A program made the position numbers and the translations under genes. Below, piece by piece: positions 56,136 to 64,000 of a DNA stretch of 64,000 bases. Each line of letters begins with the position of its first letter. The stretch's first letter is position 1. The DNA lies in NCBI GenBank assembly GCA_009775095.1, contig VSOZ01000009.1:60638-124637 (forward strand), read 5' to 3'. Source of the DNA: Muribaculum sp. (lineage in GTDB: Bacteria; Bacteroidota; Bacteroidia; Bacteroidales; Muribaculaceae). The notes under the pieces are model-generated. The model had not been told where the DNA came from and did no database searches. It was given only the letters and a program-made list of their open reading frames with translations.

Positions 56136-59025
56136 CACAATTCGTTCCAGAAAAATAAGGGTATTCATATCATCCACATTCCGCGACATGAATGCGGAGC
56201 GTGACTATCTCGTCAACTTCGTATTTCCCAAGATAGAGGATTATTGCCGTCAGCGGTATCTTGAATTCACCCCTATCGATCTGCGATGGGGCATACCTGA
56301 AGAGGATAGCCGCAACGGACTGGTACTCCGGGCTTGCCTTGAAGAAGTAGATAACTCACGACCTTTTTTCGTAGGAATACTTGGCGAACGCTACGGTTGG
56401 ACACCGGGCGAAGCTGAACTCGACTCGTTAGGAGCTTCGTTGCAACGTGAGCAAGACTGGTTGCTCGACAAAGTCATCGACGGGGCAAGCATCACGGAAA
56501 TGGAGATTGACTACGGTGTGCTCCGGGACATGAACATACCTCACGCATGTTTCTTTATACGCTCGGCCGATGTCGAAATACCTGATGAATTTAAAGAGCC
56601 ACCCGGCTCCTCAGCCGAAAAACGGCTGAATAAGCTTAAAGCCAAAATACGCGGGCAGAAAAAATACGGTTGCTACGAATACTCGACTCCCAAAGAGCTC
56701 GGAGACCGTCTTTACAACGAATTGCTTGCAATGATTGAAGCCGAGTATCCCCCCACCAAGTATGACAGTGACGACGCATTGGCGGTACCACACGAGATGT
56801 CGCTTGAGCGTCGGGCCAAGACGCTTTGCGACATAACCCACTACCGAGGCGATTTCGACAAGTGGATTGAAAGCATGGAAAAAGTATTCATGGTGCGGTC
56901 ACGTGCAGGAGGAGGGTCATCGACGGTTCTCGCCTATTGTGTAAAAGACCTTCGCGCCTATTACTCTAATAGTATAATCTATTTTGACTTTGAGAGCCTG
57001 CCACCGGTGGCATCACCTGTAGATGAATTTATGAAATTCATGGCACTCGAACGCAACCGTATGCCCGATGACAAGTGGAACATGGTAGCCATTGACAATG
57101 CGTCAATGCTATATCCTGAAGATATAGACCGGTTGATTGAATGGATTGACGCTTTGGGCAACAATGTGCATGTGGCATTTTCAGTGAAAATAAGTTCCGA
57201 TTTAGATGATATGATCGGTTTTCGCTACTCATGTCCGACATCTACCTTAAATATATATACTCTCGAACAACGTCTCGAAGTCATTGACAACTACACACGT
57301 CAATATGGGAAGCGACTTACTGCTGAACAACAAAAACGCATTGCAGAATGTAAATACACCGATGACCCCACGACAATGAACATACTGCTGGACTCAATCG
57401 TAGCCCACGGACAACTTGAGACTCTCGACGAGCGCATAGACCGGTTATTGAAGGCAGCCGGTGTCAATGACATATTTTACACCATATTGTCAGAAGGAGA
57501 AAAAGCATTTCATAGTATAGGTCTTAGAGATGAATATGCGATTGCCACATCTGTAATATCGTTTGTTCCGGCAGGAATATCGGAAAAAGACCTATATAAA
57601 TCTATGCGTATACCAAAACCTGTATGGCTCACGATAAGACCTTATGTAATGCGCTTCTGCAGAGGAAATGAAAATAACATAGCACTCACACAGACAAAAT
57701 GGCGCAGAGATGTAAAAATGTTTTGGGGAGCCTCATACAGGGCCGTAACAGGCAAGCGTCTTATCGACTGGTATTTGGCCGACCCTAAAAGATATAGCCG
57801 CGGAGCACGCATAGCGGCAGCCGTTTATGAGGATATTTGGCATCTGCCACTTAGTGAGACCGAGAAACCGGATGACAGCGAGCGTATAGATTTAAACAGA
57901 AAGATGCTTGGCATAGCACTCTCTCCCGACCTTACGAAAACGATACCGACCGGTGCACTCGGTTTGATTTTCAGTCTGACAATACGCGACGGTATCGCCA
58001 AAGCCGGAGAAGTGACCATATATGGAAGAAAACCCGAGTTGTTATCACCGGAAGAGCAGTATGCCCACTACTCTCGACTTGCAAGGATATTCACATCTTT
58101 CAACCGCACTGCCGATGCCGCATGGTGCTATGACAAACTGCATGAATTATATATGAAATCGGGCGACTGCTGCGCATCTATATACAAGGCACAAGCGTTA
58201 CTACTTTTAGGGCAAGCCAACAATGCAATCGACCTGCTGAAATCGTCAGGGCTAACAGGCATCACAGGCTTGTCCGCTCTATTCCGAAAAAAGCCAACTA
58301 CCGGAAGTGATTTAAAGAATAAAATCAATGCACTGTCAGTCATGGTCAGAGCTTATAGTGCTCTCGGACAATGGAAGAAGATGCAAAATTCAGGGGTCGA
58401 TATAGAAAAAGCGATTGACGCTATCGATGAAAACACTCTTGACAAGGAAACCGTCGATAACGCTGTCACCGCAATCACAGAAATAACTCTTATGTTAAGC
58501 ATGTACGGGACGCCCCAAGCATATCAGCAGGCAGGTGAGATATCACGTAAAATGAATGACCTGCTCAAAACAATGGGCATTGGACATCCTGCAGTATACA
58601 ACGACTTGCTTGGATGGGGCATAAGAGAATTGCGCCGGGGAGAATATAAAGACGCCGAACGTTGGCTAAGGAAGTCTATAAACTCGGCTTGGATGGCCTT
58701 TGGATGTAGCTGCAACAATGTACTCAACAGCCACACACGCTCATACCAATACAATCGTGCAGCCAATCTATATGCGATAGCATATTATCATATTACCGGG
58801 AAATATTATAAATGGAGCGGTATAGGCTACAATTTTTACATGCCTCTTGATTGTGACCGCACCTTAAAAGGCTTGGACACGGCGACCGTTGATAAGGATG
58901 TCAAAAAGACAATACTTCTTGAACGCGATTTTTATAAAAATGCGATACGTTCAATACAGCCCGCATTTAAGCAAAAAGAGATGGACGCCGAACCGGATAA
59001 ACTGCGCGAAGAATTGGGACTATGA
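56131..59025 (+). CDS. DUF4062 / STAND-like NTPase / TPR protein, candidate sensor or defence protein
   Basis: 964 residues, no membrane helix or signal. Order: DUF4062 at about 8-190 (KIRVFISSTFRDMNAERDYL, LRWGIPEEDSRNGLVLRACL, PFFVGILGERYGWTPG); a P-loop-like module at about 225-450; a helical region; then TPR-like repeats at about 650-870 (ADAAWCYDKLHELYMKSGDC, YKDAERWLRKSIN). DUF4062 heads large animal STAND-type proteins such as NWD1 and TEP1. Walker A aligns as SRAGGGSST (residues 257-265), with Ser263 where Lys is expected. Walker B is NMVAIDNA with Asp322, lacking the usual second acidic residue. The NTPase is thus probably degenerate. ATG 56131 is fixed by an in-frame TAG two codons upstream. 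A single gene, between an ion pump and pyrB. Confidence 0.75.
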   Translation: MSTIRSRKIRVFISSTFRDMNAERDYLVNFVFPKIEDYCRQRYLEFTPIDLRWGIPEEDSRNGLVLRACLEEVDNSRPFFVGILGERYGWTPGEAELDSLGASLQREQDWLLDKVIDGASITEMEIDYGVLRDMNIPHACFFIRSADVEIPDEFKEPPGSSAEKRLNKLKAKIRGQKKYGCYEYSTPKELGDRLYNELLAMIEAEYPPTKYDSDDALAVPHEMSLERRAKTLCDITHYRGDFDKWIESMEKVFMVRSRAGGGSSTVLAYCVKDLRAYYSNSIIYFDFESLPPVASPVDEFMKFMALERNRMPDDKWNMVAIDNASMLYPEDIDRLIEWIDALGNNVHVAFSVKISSDLDDMIGFRYSCPTSTLNIYTLEQRLEVIDNYTRQYGKRLTAEQQKRIAECKYTDDPTTMNILLDSIVAHGQLETLDERIDRLLKAAGVNDIFYTILSEGEKAFHSIGLRDEYAIATSVISFVPAGISEKDLYKSMRIPKPVWLTIRPYVMRFCRGNENNIALTQTKWRRDVKMFWGASYRAVTGKRLIDWYLADPKRYSRGARIAAAVYEDIWHLPLSETEKPDDSERIDLNRKMLGIALSPDLTKTIPTGALGLIFSLTIRDGIAKAGEVTIYGRKPELLSPEEQYAHYSRLARIFTSFNRTADAAWCYDKLHELYMKSGDCCASIYKAQALLLLGQANNAIDLLKSSGLTGITGLSALFRKKPTTGSDLKNKINALSVMVRAYSALGQWKKMQNSGVDIEKAIDAIDENTLDKETVDNAVTAITEITLMLSMYGTPQAYQQAGEISRKMNDLLKTMGIGHPAVYNDLLGWGIRELRRGEYKDAERWLRKSINSAWMAFGCSCNNVLNSHTRSYQYNRAANLYAIAYYHITGKYYKWSGIGYNFYMPLDCDRTLKGLDTATVDKDVKKTILLERDFYKNAIRSIQPAFKQKEMDAEPDKLREELGL

Positions 59026-59062
59026 CATTTGTGCATCCCGAGGGTTGAATCATTATAATAAT

Positions 59063-59094
59063 TTTGCAATTGCCGAGGGGATGTAGTAAATTTG
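59063..59094 (+). promoter_or_regulatory. Promoter of the pyrBI run
   Basis: TTTG at 59063-59066 and TAAATTTG at 59087-59094, separated by 20 bases: both Bacteroidetes promoter elements. They lie inside the longest possible pyrB ORF, so the start must be the later ATG at 59121. Confidence 0.75.
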
Positions 59095-59120
59095 CACATA
59101 CATTTATCATTCCTTTAGCG

Positions 59121-60044
59121 ATGAATAGTAACAGCCTTGTATCCATTTCCGATATCAGCAAAGAGGAAATAATGCGTTTGCTGCGGCAGGCGCGATACTT
59201 CGAGAAGCATCCAAATCACAGAATTTTGGAGGGACGCGTGGTTGCGACACTCTTTTTTGAACCGTCGACACGCACACGTCTTAGTTTTGAAACCGCGGTA
59301 AACCGTCTCGGAGGACGTGTAATCGGATTTTCCGATGCAAGCACCACGAGTTCATCCAAAGGCGAGACCCTCAAGGACACCATAAAAATGGTGAGCAATT
59401 ATGTCGACCTCATAGTGATGCGCCATTATCTTGAAGGTGCTGCCCGTTATGCTACCGAAGTCACCGATGTACCGGTCATAAATGCAGGCGACGGAGCCAA
59501 CCAGCATCCATCGCAGACAATGCTTGACCTTTACTCAATATACAAGACGCAGGGTACACTTGAAAATCTGACAATAACAATGGTCGGCGATCTGAAATAC
59601 GGGCGTACAGTGCATTCGTTGCTCATGGCCATGCAGTATTTCAACCCCACTTTCAATTTCATCGCCTGCAAGGAGCTTCAGATGCCGCGCGAATACATCA
59701 CCTTCTGCGAGGAACACGGCATAAAATACAACGAGTACACAGACTTCTCTCCGGAAGTGATAAACAGCAGTGACATTCTGTACATGACCCGAGTGCAGCG
59801 TGAGCGCTTCACCGACATAATGGAGTATGAAAAGGTAAAGAATCTATACAATCTTAATGCCGCCATGCTCGAGAACTCACGTGACAATCTGCGTGTGCTC
59901 CACCCGCTGCCCCGCGTCAACGAGATAGATCAAGACGTTGACGACAGCCCGAAAGCCTACTACTTTCAACAGGCACAGAACGGTTTATATGCGCGACAGG
60001 CCATCATATGCCGCGCTTTAGGTATTGACATTCCGGAAGAATAA
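59121..60044 (+). CDS. pyrB: Aspartate carbamoyltransferase catalytic subunit
   Basis: Joins carbamoyl phosphate and aspartate, the first step dedicated to pyrimidines. 307 residues from ATG 59121, typical length. Carbamoyl-phosphate binding: [40 protein letters not shown] and [19 protein letters not shown] are ATCase signatures, and [17 protein letters not shown] closes the aspartate domain. It is followed after 8 bases by pyrI, forming the two-subunit regulated enzyme. Confidence 0.97.
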   Translation: MNSNSLVSISDISKEEIMRLLRQARYFEKHPNHRILEGRVVATLFFEPSTRTRLSFETAVNRLGGRVIGFSDASTTSSSKGETLKDTIKMVSNYVDLIVMRHYLEGAARYATEVTDVPVINAGDGANQHPSQTMLDLYSIYKTQGTLENLTITMVGDLKYGRTVHSLLMAMQYFNPTFNFIACKELQMPREYITFCEEHGIKYNEYTDFSPEVINSSDILYMTRVQRERFTDIMEYEKVKNLYNLNAAMLENSRDNLRVLHPLPRVNEIDQDVDDSPKAYYFQQAQNGLYARQAIICRALGIDIPEE

Positions 60045-60052
60045 AAAACATC

Positions 60053-60514
60053 ATGAGTACACCTAAGAAAGAACTCGCGGTAGCCGCCCTGCAAAACGGG
60101 ACCGTAATAGACCGAATACCATCGTCGGCATTATTTAAAGCCGTCAGAATACTCGGCATAGAAAAGCTCGACAAACATGTGACAATAGGCAACAACCTTG
60201 AGTCGAAAAAGCTCGGGACAAAAGGCATTATAAAAGTGGCCGACACATTTTTCCCCGAAGACGTGCTCAACCGCATAGCCCTTATAGCGCCAACTGCCAA
60301 AATAAACATAATACGCGACTTTGAAGTCGTGGAAAAATTTCCGGTAGTACTGCCACAGACAATTATCGGCATTGTAAAGTGTGACAATCCGAAGTGCATA
60401 ACCAATAATGAACCGATGAAAACCCGCTTCGAACTTATCGACCCGGAAGAGCGCATAATACGTTGCCACTACTGCGGACATTCGGTTAACGCTAAAGAAG
60501 CACAGATAAAGTAA
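60053..60514 (+). CDS. pyrI: Aspartate carbamoyltransferase regulatory subunit
   Basis: Binds CTP and ATP and couples them to PyrB activity. 153 residues with an N-terminal allosteric ferredoxin-like domain (LAVAALQNGTVIDRIPSSAL) and a C-terminal zinc domain with CX4C (KCDNPKCITNN) and CX2C (RCHYCGHSV). Its stop overlaps the next start (TAATG), suggesting coupling with the flavin reductase gene. Confidence 0.97.
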   Translation: MSTPKKELAVAALQNGTVIDRIPSSALFKAVRILGIEKLDKHVTIGNNLESKKLGTKGIIKVADTFFPEDVLNRIALIAPTAKINIIRDFEVVEKFPVVLPQTIIGIVKCDNPKCITNNEPMKTRFELIDPEERIIRCHYCGHSVNAKEAQIK

Positions 60515-61083
60515 TGGGAAAGCAAGAATGGAAACCCGGCACGATGATATATCCGGTGCCGGCCGTGCTTGTAAGTTGCGGTTCGGAGCCTGACAAGACC
60601 AATTTTTTCACGGTGGCATGGACCGGTACAATATGTTCCGACCCCGCGATGTGCAGCATATCGGTAAGGAAGTCGCGCTACAGCTACGACCTTATCAAAG
60701 CCGGCATGGAATTTACCATCAATCTCACTACGGAAGATATGGCGCGCGCCGTAGACTGGGCCGGAGTACGTTCGGGCAAAGACTACGACAAATGGAAAGA
60801 GACCGGTCTTACAGCCGGTAAAGGGGTCAAGGTATCATGCCCTTATATAAAGGAAGCGCCGTTAAGCATCGAGTGTCGTGTAAAAGACATTATAAATCTC
60901 GGCTCACACGACTTGTTCATAGCCGAAGTTCTCGACATATTGGCCGATGACCGTTTTATTGACGAGACTACCGGAGCGTTTGACATGTCCAAGGCCCGTC
61001 TTATCGCATATAGCCACGGAGCATACTACAAACTCGGCGACCAGATAGGACGCTTCGGCTGGTCGGTAAAAAAGAAAGTATAA
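60514..61083 (+). CDS. Flavin reductase family protein (FMN-binding split barrel)
   Basis: 189 residues of the flavin reductase/DIM6-like family: PVPAVLVSCGSEPDKTNFFT, VAWTGTICSDPAMCSISVRK, EFTINLTTEDMARAVDWAGV and SIECRVKDIINLGSHDLFIA. Members bind FMN, and some reduce free flavin with NAD(P)H; the substrate of this one is unknown. Inserted between pyrI and glyA with a 1-base overlap and a 21-base gap. No link to pyrimidine synthesis is known to me. Confidence 0.88.
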   Translation: MGKQEWKPGTMIYPVPAVLVSCGSEPDKTNFFTVAWTGTICSDPAMCSISVRKSRYSYDLIKAGMEFTINLTTEDMARAVDWAGVRSGKDYDKWKETGLTAGKGVKVSCPYIKEAPLSIECRVKDIINLGSHDLFIAEVLDILADDRFIDETTGAFDMSKARLIAYSHGAYYKLGDQIGRFGWSVKKKV

Positions 61084-61104
61084 TAACATTATAAACTGTA
61101 ATTT

Positions 61105-62385
61105 ATGGAAAGAGACAATCGCATTTTTGACATTATTGAACGTGAGCATCAGCGCCAGAAACATGGCATCGAGCTTATCGCTTCAGAAAACTTCGTAAGC
61201 GACCAAGTGATGCAGGCAATGGGTTCATGCCTCACCAACAAGTATGCCGAAGGATATCCCGGCCATCGCTATTACGGCGGTTGCCAAGTCGTTGACGAGG
61301 CAGAACAGCTTGCCATCGACCGAATTAAGGAAATCTTCGGTGCTGAATATGCCAATGTGCAGCCTCATTCCGGCGCACAGGCCAATATGGCCGTATTCAT
61401 GGGCTGCCTTAAGCCCGGTGACAAATTCTTGGGTCTGAATTTGTCACATGGAGGTCACTTGTCACACGGAAGCCCCGTAAACTTCTCCGGACTTATGTTT
61501 GAAGCCCTTGAGTACAATGTCAAGGAAGATACCGGACTTGTTGACTACGATCAGATGGAAGAGGTGGCCCGTCGCGAACGTCCCAAATTGATCATAGGAG
61601 GAGCAAGCGCGTATTCACGCGAATGGGACTATGCACGCATGCGCCGTCTTGCCGACGAGATAGGAGCCATATTTATGGTTGACATGGCTCATCCCGCAGG
61701 CCTCATAGCAGCCGGTCTTCTTGAAAATCCGGTGAAATATGCACATATCGTGACCTCGACAACACACAAGACACTGCGCGGTCCTCGTGGAGGCATTATA
61801 TTGCTCGGAAAAGATTTTGAAAATCCGTGGGGCAAGACGAATCCCAAAGGCGAATTGCGTAAGATGTCGGCTCTGCTTGACTCGGCGGTATTCCCCGGCG
61901 TACAGGGCGGTCCTCTTGAGCATGTAGTAGCAGCCAAGGCGGTAGCCTTCGGAGAAGCACTTCAGCCCTCCTACAAAGACTATCAGGCTCAGGTTAAGAA
62001 AAATGCGGCTGTCATGGCACAGGCTCTTGTTGACAAAGGTTACAAGATCATATCCGGTGGAACGGACAATCACTGTATGCTTGTAGATCTGCGCACTAAA
62101 TTCCCCGATCTGACCGGCAAGATAGCCGAGAAGGTGCTTGTAGAAGCAGATATTACAGCCAACAAGAACATGGTTCCGTTTGACTCACGCAGTCCTTTCC
62201 AGACTTCGGGTATACGCCTCGGTACACCTGCCATCACCACTCGTGGCGCTAAAGAGGAACTCATGGGCGATATCGTAGAGATGATCGACACAGTTCTCAC
62301 CAACCACGATAACCCCAAGGTGATAGCCGATGTACGCGAGAAGGTAAACAAAACCATGGAGTCATATCCCATGTTTGCCTATTGA
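61105..62385 (+). CDS. glyA: Serine hydroxymethyltransferase
   Basis: PLP enzyme that interconverts serine and glycine and supplies one-carbon units as methylene-tetrahydrofolate. 426 residues: [60 protein letters not shown]. The PLP lysine is Lys222 in [35 protein letters not shown] marks the C-terminal domain. Full length; its genes on both sides are within about 20 bases, so it may cotranscribe with pyrBI. Confidence 0.97.
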   Translation: MERDNRIFDIIEREHQRQKHGIELIASENFVSDQVMQAMGSCLTNKYAEGYPGHRYYGGCQVVDEAEQLAIDRIKEIFGAEYANVQPHSGAQANMAVFMGCLKPGDKFLGLNLSHGGHLSHGSPVNFSGLMFEALEYNVKEDTGLVDYDQMEEVARRERPKLIIGGASAYSREWDYARMRRLADEIGAIFMVDMAHPAGLIAAGLLENPVKYAHIVTSTTHKTLRGPRGGIILLGKDFENPWGKTNPKGELRKMSALLDSAVFPGVQGGPLEHVVAAKAVAFGEALQPSYKDYQAQVKKNAAVMAQALVDKGYKIISGGTDNHCMLVDLRTKFPDLTGKIAEKVLVEADITANKNMVPFDSRSPFQTSGIRLGTPAITTRGAKEELMGDIVEMIDTVLTNHDNPKVIADVREKVNKTMESYPMFAY

Positions 62386-62395
62386 TAAATAAATC

Positions 62396-63121
62396 ATGCT
62401 GATACTCTATCGAATATATCAGGTGTTGGTGATGCTGCCGGTTCTTATGGCAGCTACCATCCTCACGGCCCTGCTTACCATTATCATGAGTATGTTAGGG
62501 GCCGGACGTTGGGCCGGATATTTCTTCCCTCACTGGTGGGCGCGTCTGTTCTGTATCATGACTATGGTCAGAGTTACGGTAAAAGGACGTGAAAATATAG
62601 ATCCCCGCACCTCCTACGTGTTTGTGGCCAATCATCAGGGCGCCTACGATATCTTTTCGATATACGGCTACCTTAACCACAACTTCCGTTGGATGATGAA
62701 GCGCTCGCTTGAGAAAATACCGTTAGTCGGCTACTCCTGCAAAGTGTCGGGCCATATCATGGTTGACAACTCGTCGCCCTCCGCGACAAAACGCACCATG
62801 GAAAAAGCCGAGCGCCAACTTAAAGGCGGTATGTCACTTGTCGTATTTCCGGAAGGAGCCCGCACATGGGACGGCAAAATGCGGCGCTTCAAACGCGGCG
62901 CATATATGCTCGCCGTTGAATTCGGGCTGCCTGTTGTACCGATCACTATCGACGGGGCATTTGACGTCATGCCGAGGTTTAAAAAGTTGCCTCACTGGGG
63001 ACATATAACTCTTACCATACACAAACCGATAGAGGCTGTAGACGGCACTCATGATCTATCTTCACTGATGGAGATGACATACGAGTCTATCCACTCATCA
63101 TTACCGTCTAAATATCAGTAA
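62396..63121 (+). CDS. plsC: 1-acyl-sn-glycerol-3-phosphate acyltransferase (PlsC family)
   Basis: Adds the second acyl chain to lysophosphatidic acid in phospholipid synthesis. 241 residues. An N-terminal membrane helix (VLVMLPVLMAATILTALLTI) is followed by the acyltransferase blocks: the HX4D motif in FVANHQGAYDIFSIYGYLNH, then KRSLEKIPLVGYSCKVSGHI, FPEGARTWDGKMRRFKRGAY, and VVPITIDGAF. It lies 10 bases after glyA and precedes a strong terminator. Confidence 0.94.
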   Translation: MLILYRIYQVLVMLPVLMAATILTALLTIIMSMLGAGRWAGYFFPHWWARLFCIMTMVRVTVKGRENIDPRTSYVFVANHQGAYDIFSIYGYLNHNFRWMMKRSLEKIPLVGYSCKVSGHIMVDNSSPSATKRTMEKAERQLKGGMSLVVFPEGARTWDGKMRRFKRGAYMLAVEFGLPVVPITIDGAFDVMPRFKKLPHWGHITLTIHKPIEAVDGTHDLSSLMEMTYESIHSSLPSKYQ

Positions 63122-63141
63122 TATACATCGTACACTTTTTT

Positions 63142-63189
63142 AAGGGAATAATTTTCACCGCACGGGTTAAAATTATTCCCTTATTTTTT
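63142..63189 (+). terminator. Terminator after plsC
   Basis: Perfect 14-bp inverted repeat AAGGGAATAATTTT/AAAATTATTCCCTT with a 13-base loop, followed by ATTTTTT. Confidence 0.9.
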
Positions 63190-63278
63190 GATGGATTATA
63201 TGGGAATTTTACTAATTTCGCAAAGTGAAGATACCGCATGGTATTATGCGATAAAAACAAAAATTAAGCTAAATTACT

Positions 63279-63830
63279 ATGATATTCAATTTCCGACTTG
63301 TCTCTGACGAAGTTGACAATTTCCGCCGGGAGATCAATATTGACGCCGACGCTACATTTCTTGACCTGCGCAATGCCATATGCGATGCCGTAGGCTACGA
63401 TAAAAATCAGATGTGCTCATTCTTCTTGTGCGATGACAATTGGGAGAAGGGCCGAGAGATAACCCTTGAAGATATGGGTTCCGACTCTGATGAAGAGATT
63501 TATCTCATGGACGAGACAATACTTAGCGACTATGTAGACGACGGCAAGCGGCTTATATTCGTATTTGACTATATGACCGACCGCTGCTTCTTCATAGAGA
63601 TGAAGAAGAGCATACCCGGCAAGAATCTGAAAGACCCAGTATGCGTGGCCTCAATGGGTACTCCTCCGCCGCAGCTTATGGACCTTGACGAGTTCGAAGC
63701 CAAAAATACTCCGGCTGTGACACGCGGCGCCGATGACTTCGACGAAGACTTCTACGGCAGCGAAGAGTTCAATGAAGACGAGTTTGACTCCGCAGGCTTC
63801 GATGAAATGACCTTTGACGACAATATGTAA
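63279..63830 (+). CDS. pRiA4b ORF-3-like family protein
   Basis: 183 residues. The fold core, FRLVSDEVDNFRREINIDAD then ATFLDLRNAICDAVGYDKNQ and RLIFVFDYMTDRCFFIEMKK, belongs to the plasmid pRiA4b ORF-3-like family. The tail is very acidic (DDFDEDFYGSEEFNEDEFDS). Function is unknown. The name comes from a plasmid, and some relatives travel in mobile elements, but no transposase or repeat is seen here. A possible -7 (TAATTTCG) lies upstream, not a full match. A terminator follows. Confidence 0.8.
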   Translation: MIFNFRLVSDEVDNFRREINIDADATFLDLRNAICDAVGYDKNQMCSFFLCDDNWEKGREITLEDMGSDSDEEIYLMDETILSDYVDDGKRLIFVFDYMTDRCFFIEMKKSIPGKNLKDPVCVASMGTPPPQLMDLDEFEAKNTPAVTRGADDFDEDFYGSEEFNEDEFDSAGFDEMTFDDNM

Positions 63831-63857
63831 ATCGATAACCTATCAATAAAAGTAACG

Positions 63858-63893
63858 CGAGCTTGATAACCGATAACACGGTTTTCAAGCTCG
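63858..63893 (+). terminator. Terminator after the pRiA4b ORF-3-like gene
   Basis: CGAGCTTGATAACCG/CGGTTTTCAAGCTCG, 14 of 15 positions paired, 6-base loop, then TTT. Confidence 0.8.
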
Positions 63894-63929
63894 TTTGCTA
63901 TATAAAAGCTATTGTTCAGGTTGGGGTAT

Positions 63930-63961
63930 AAAAAAAGGGTGCAAGCGTTGTGCTTGCACCC
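63930..63961 (-). terminator. Terminator of the rRNA operon
   Basis: Perfect 10-bp stem GGGTGCAAGC/GCTTGCACCC, 5-base loop. On the minus strand it is followed by seven T. Confidence 0.92.
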
Positions 63962-63965
63962 GAAG

Positions 63966-64000
63966 GGGGCGGTTACCTACTCTCCCACTTTCGCAGTACC
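63966..64000 (-). rRNA. rrf: 5S rRNA, 3' end only, cut by the right window edge
   Basis: The minus strand reads GGTACTGCGAAAGTGGGAGA then GTAGGTAACCGCCCCC, the conserved 3' portion of bacterial 5S rRNA. The rest of the rRNA operon must lie beyond the right edge, transcribed toward this window. The exact 3' end is estimated. Confidence 0.85.

Noticed and set aside
59064..59120. Longer pyrB start (TTG)
   Set aside because: The stretch contains both promoter elements; ATG 59121 gives the usual PyrB N-terminus.
63279..63830. Mobile element suggested by the pRiA4b ORF-3-like name
   Set aside because: No transposase, terminal inverted repeats or target duplications are seen; the name is historical.
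1..64000. CRISPR arrays, tRNA genes, insertion sequences
   Set aside because: No regularly spaced repeats, no cloverleaf with CCA-end features and no transposase were noticed on either strand.

Overview
The window looks like a chromosomal segment of a member of the Bacteroidales, probably Muribaculaceae or a close relative (family level is inference). The signs are: repeated Bacteroidetes-type promoters (TAnnTTTG at -7, sometimes with TTTG about 19-20 bases upstream), weak Shine-Dalgarno signals, and families typical of the phylum (fimbrillin and DUF5119 lipoproteins, Cbp1-like coiled-coil lipoprotein, M49 peptidase, DUF6155, OmpA with an N-terminal barrel). No IS element, prophage, tRNA or CRISPR array is visible. 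A 5S rRNA 3' end on the minus strand marks the edge of an rRNA operon lying to the right.

Layout. 1-5.6 kb (minus): M3 peptidase (cut by the left edge), TPR protein, OmpA porin. 5.8-12.5 kb (plus): LytM-like membrane protein without catalytic histidines, dxr, rseP, rlmI-like methyltransferase, M49 peptidase. 12.5-20.2 kb (minus): RND efflux adaptor, pump and TolC channel followed by DUF5119 and fimbrillin-like lipoproteins. 20.4-23.5 kb (plus): prmA and a NatAB-like ABC exporter. 23.5-28.4 kb: leuA-leuC-leuD-leuB preceded by a complete leucine transcription attenuator. 28.5-32.9 kb: two convergent, overlapping CLC genes, then a sugar transferase and sua5. 33-38.3 kb: uvrA, acidic protein, rsmI, Cbp1-like lipoprotein. 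38.5-47.3 kb: GH5 glycanase, ftsY-rimO, then menF overlapping two SGNH hydrolases and an MBOAT acyltransferase. 47.3-49.2 kb (minus): HNH/D12-methylase restriction-modification pair. 49.4-51.8 kb (minus): gpmI, a candidate structured ncRNA with its own terminator, DUF6155. 51.9-56.1 kb: FadL-type porin and Ca2+-type P-ATPase. 56.1-59.0 kb: a 964-residue DUF4062/STAND-like/TPR protein whose promoter and start codon sit inside a perfect 19-bp inverted repeat. 59.1-63.8 kb: pyrB-pyrI-flavin reductase-glyA-plsC and a pRiA4b ORF-3-like gene.

Most of the window is ordinary housekeeping DNA. The parts worth a second look are the DUF4062/STAND-like gene with its palindromic control region, the leu attenuator, the structured RNA upstream of gpmI, the MBOAT plus two SGNH surface acylation module, the paired CLC genes lacking the usual proton glutamate, and the restriction-modification pair. 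The DUF4062 gene is the best candidate for an undescribed system, possibly a sensor in defence or stress; its function is not shown by the sequence.
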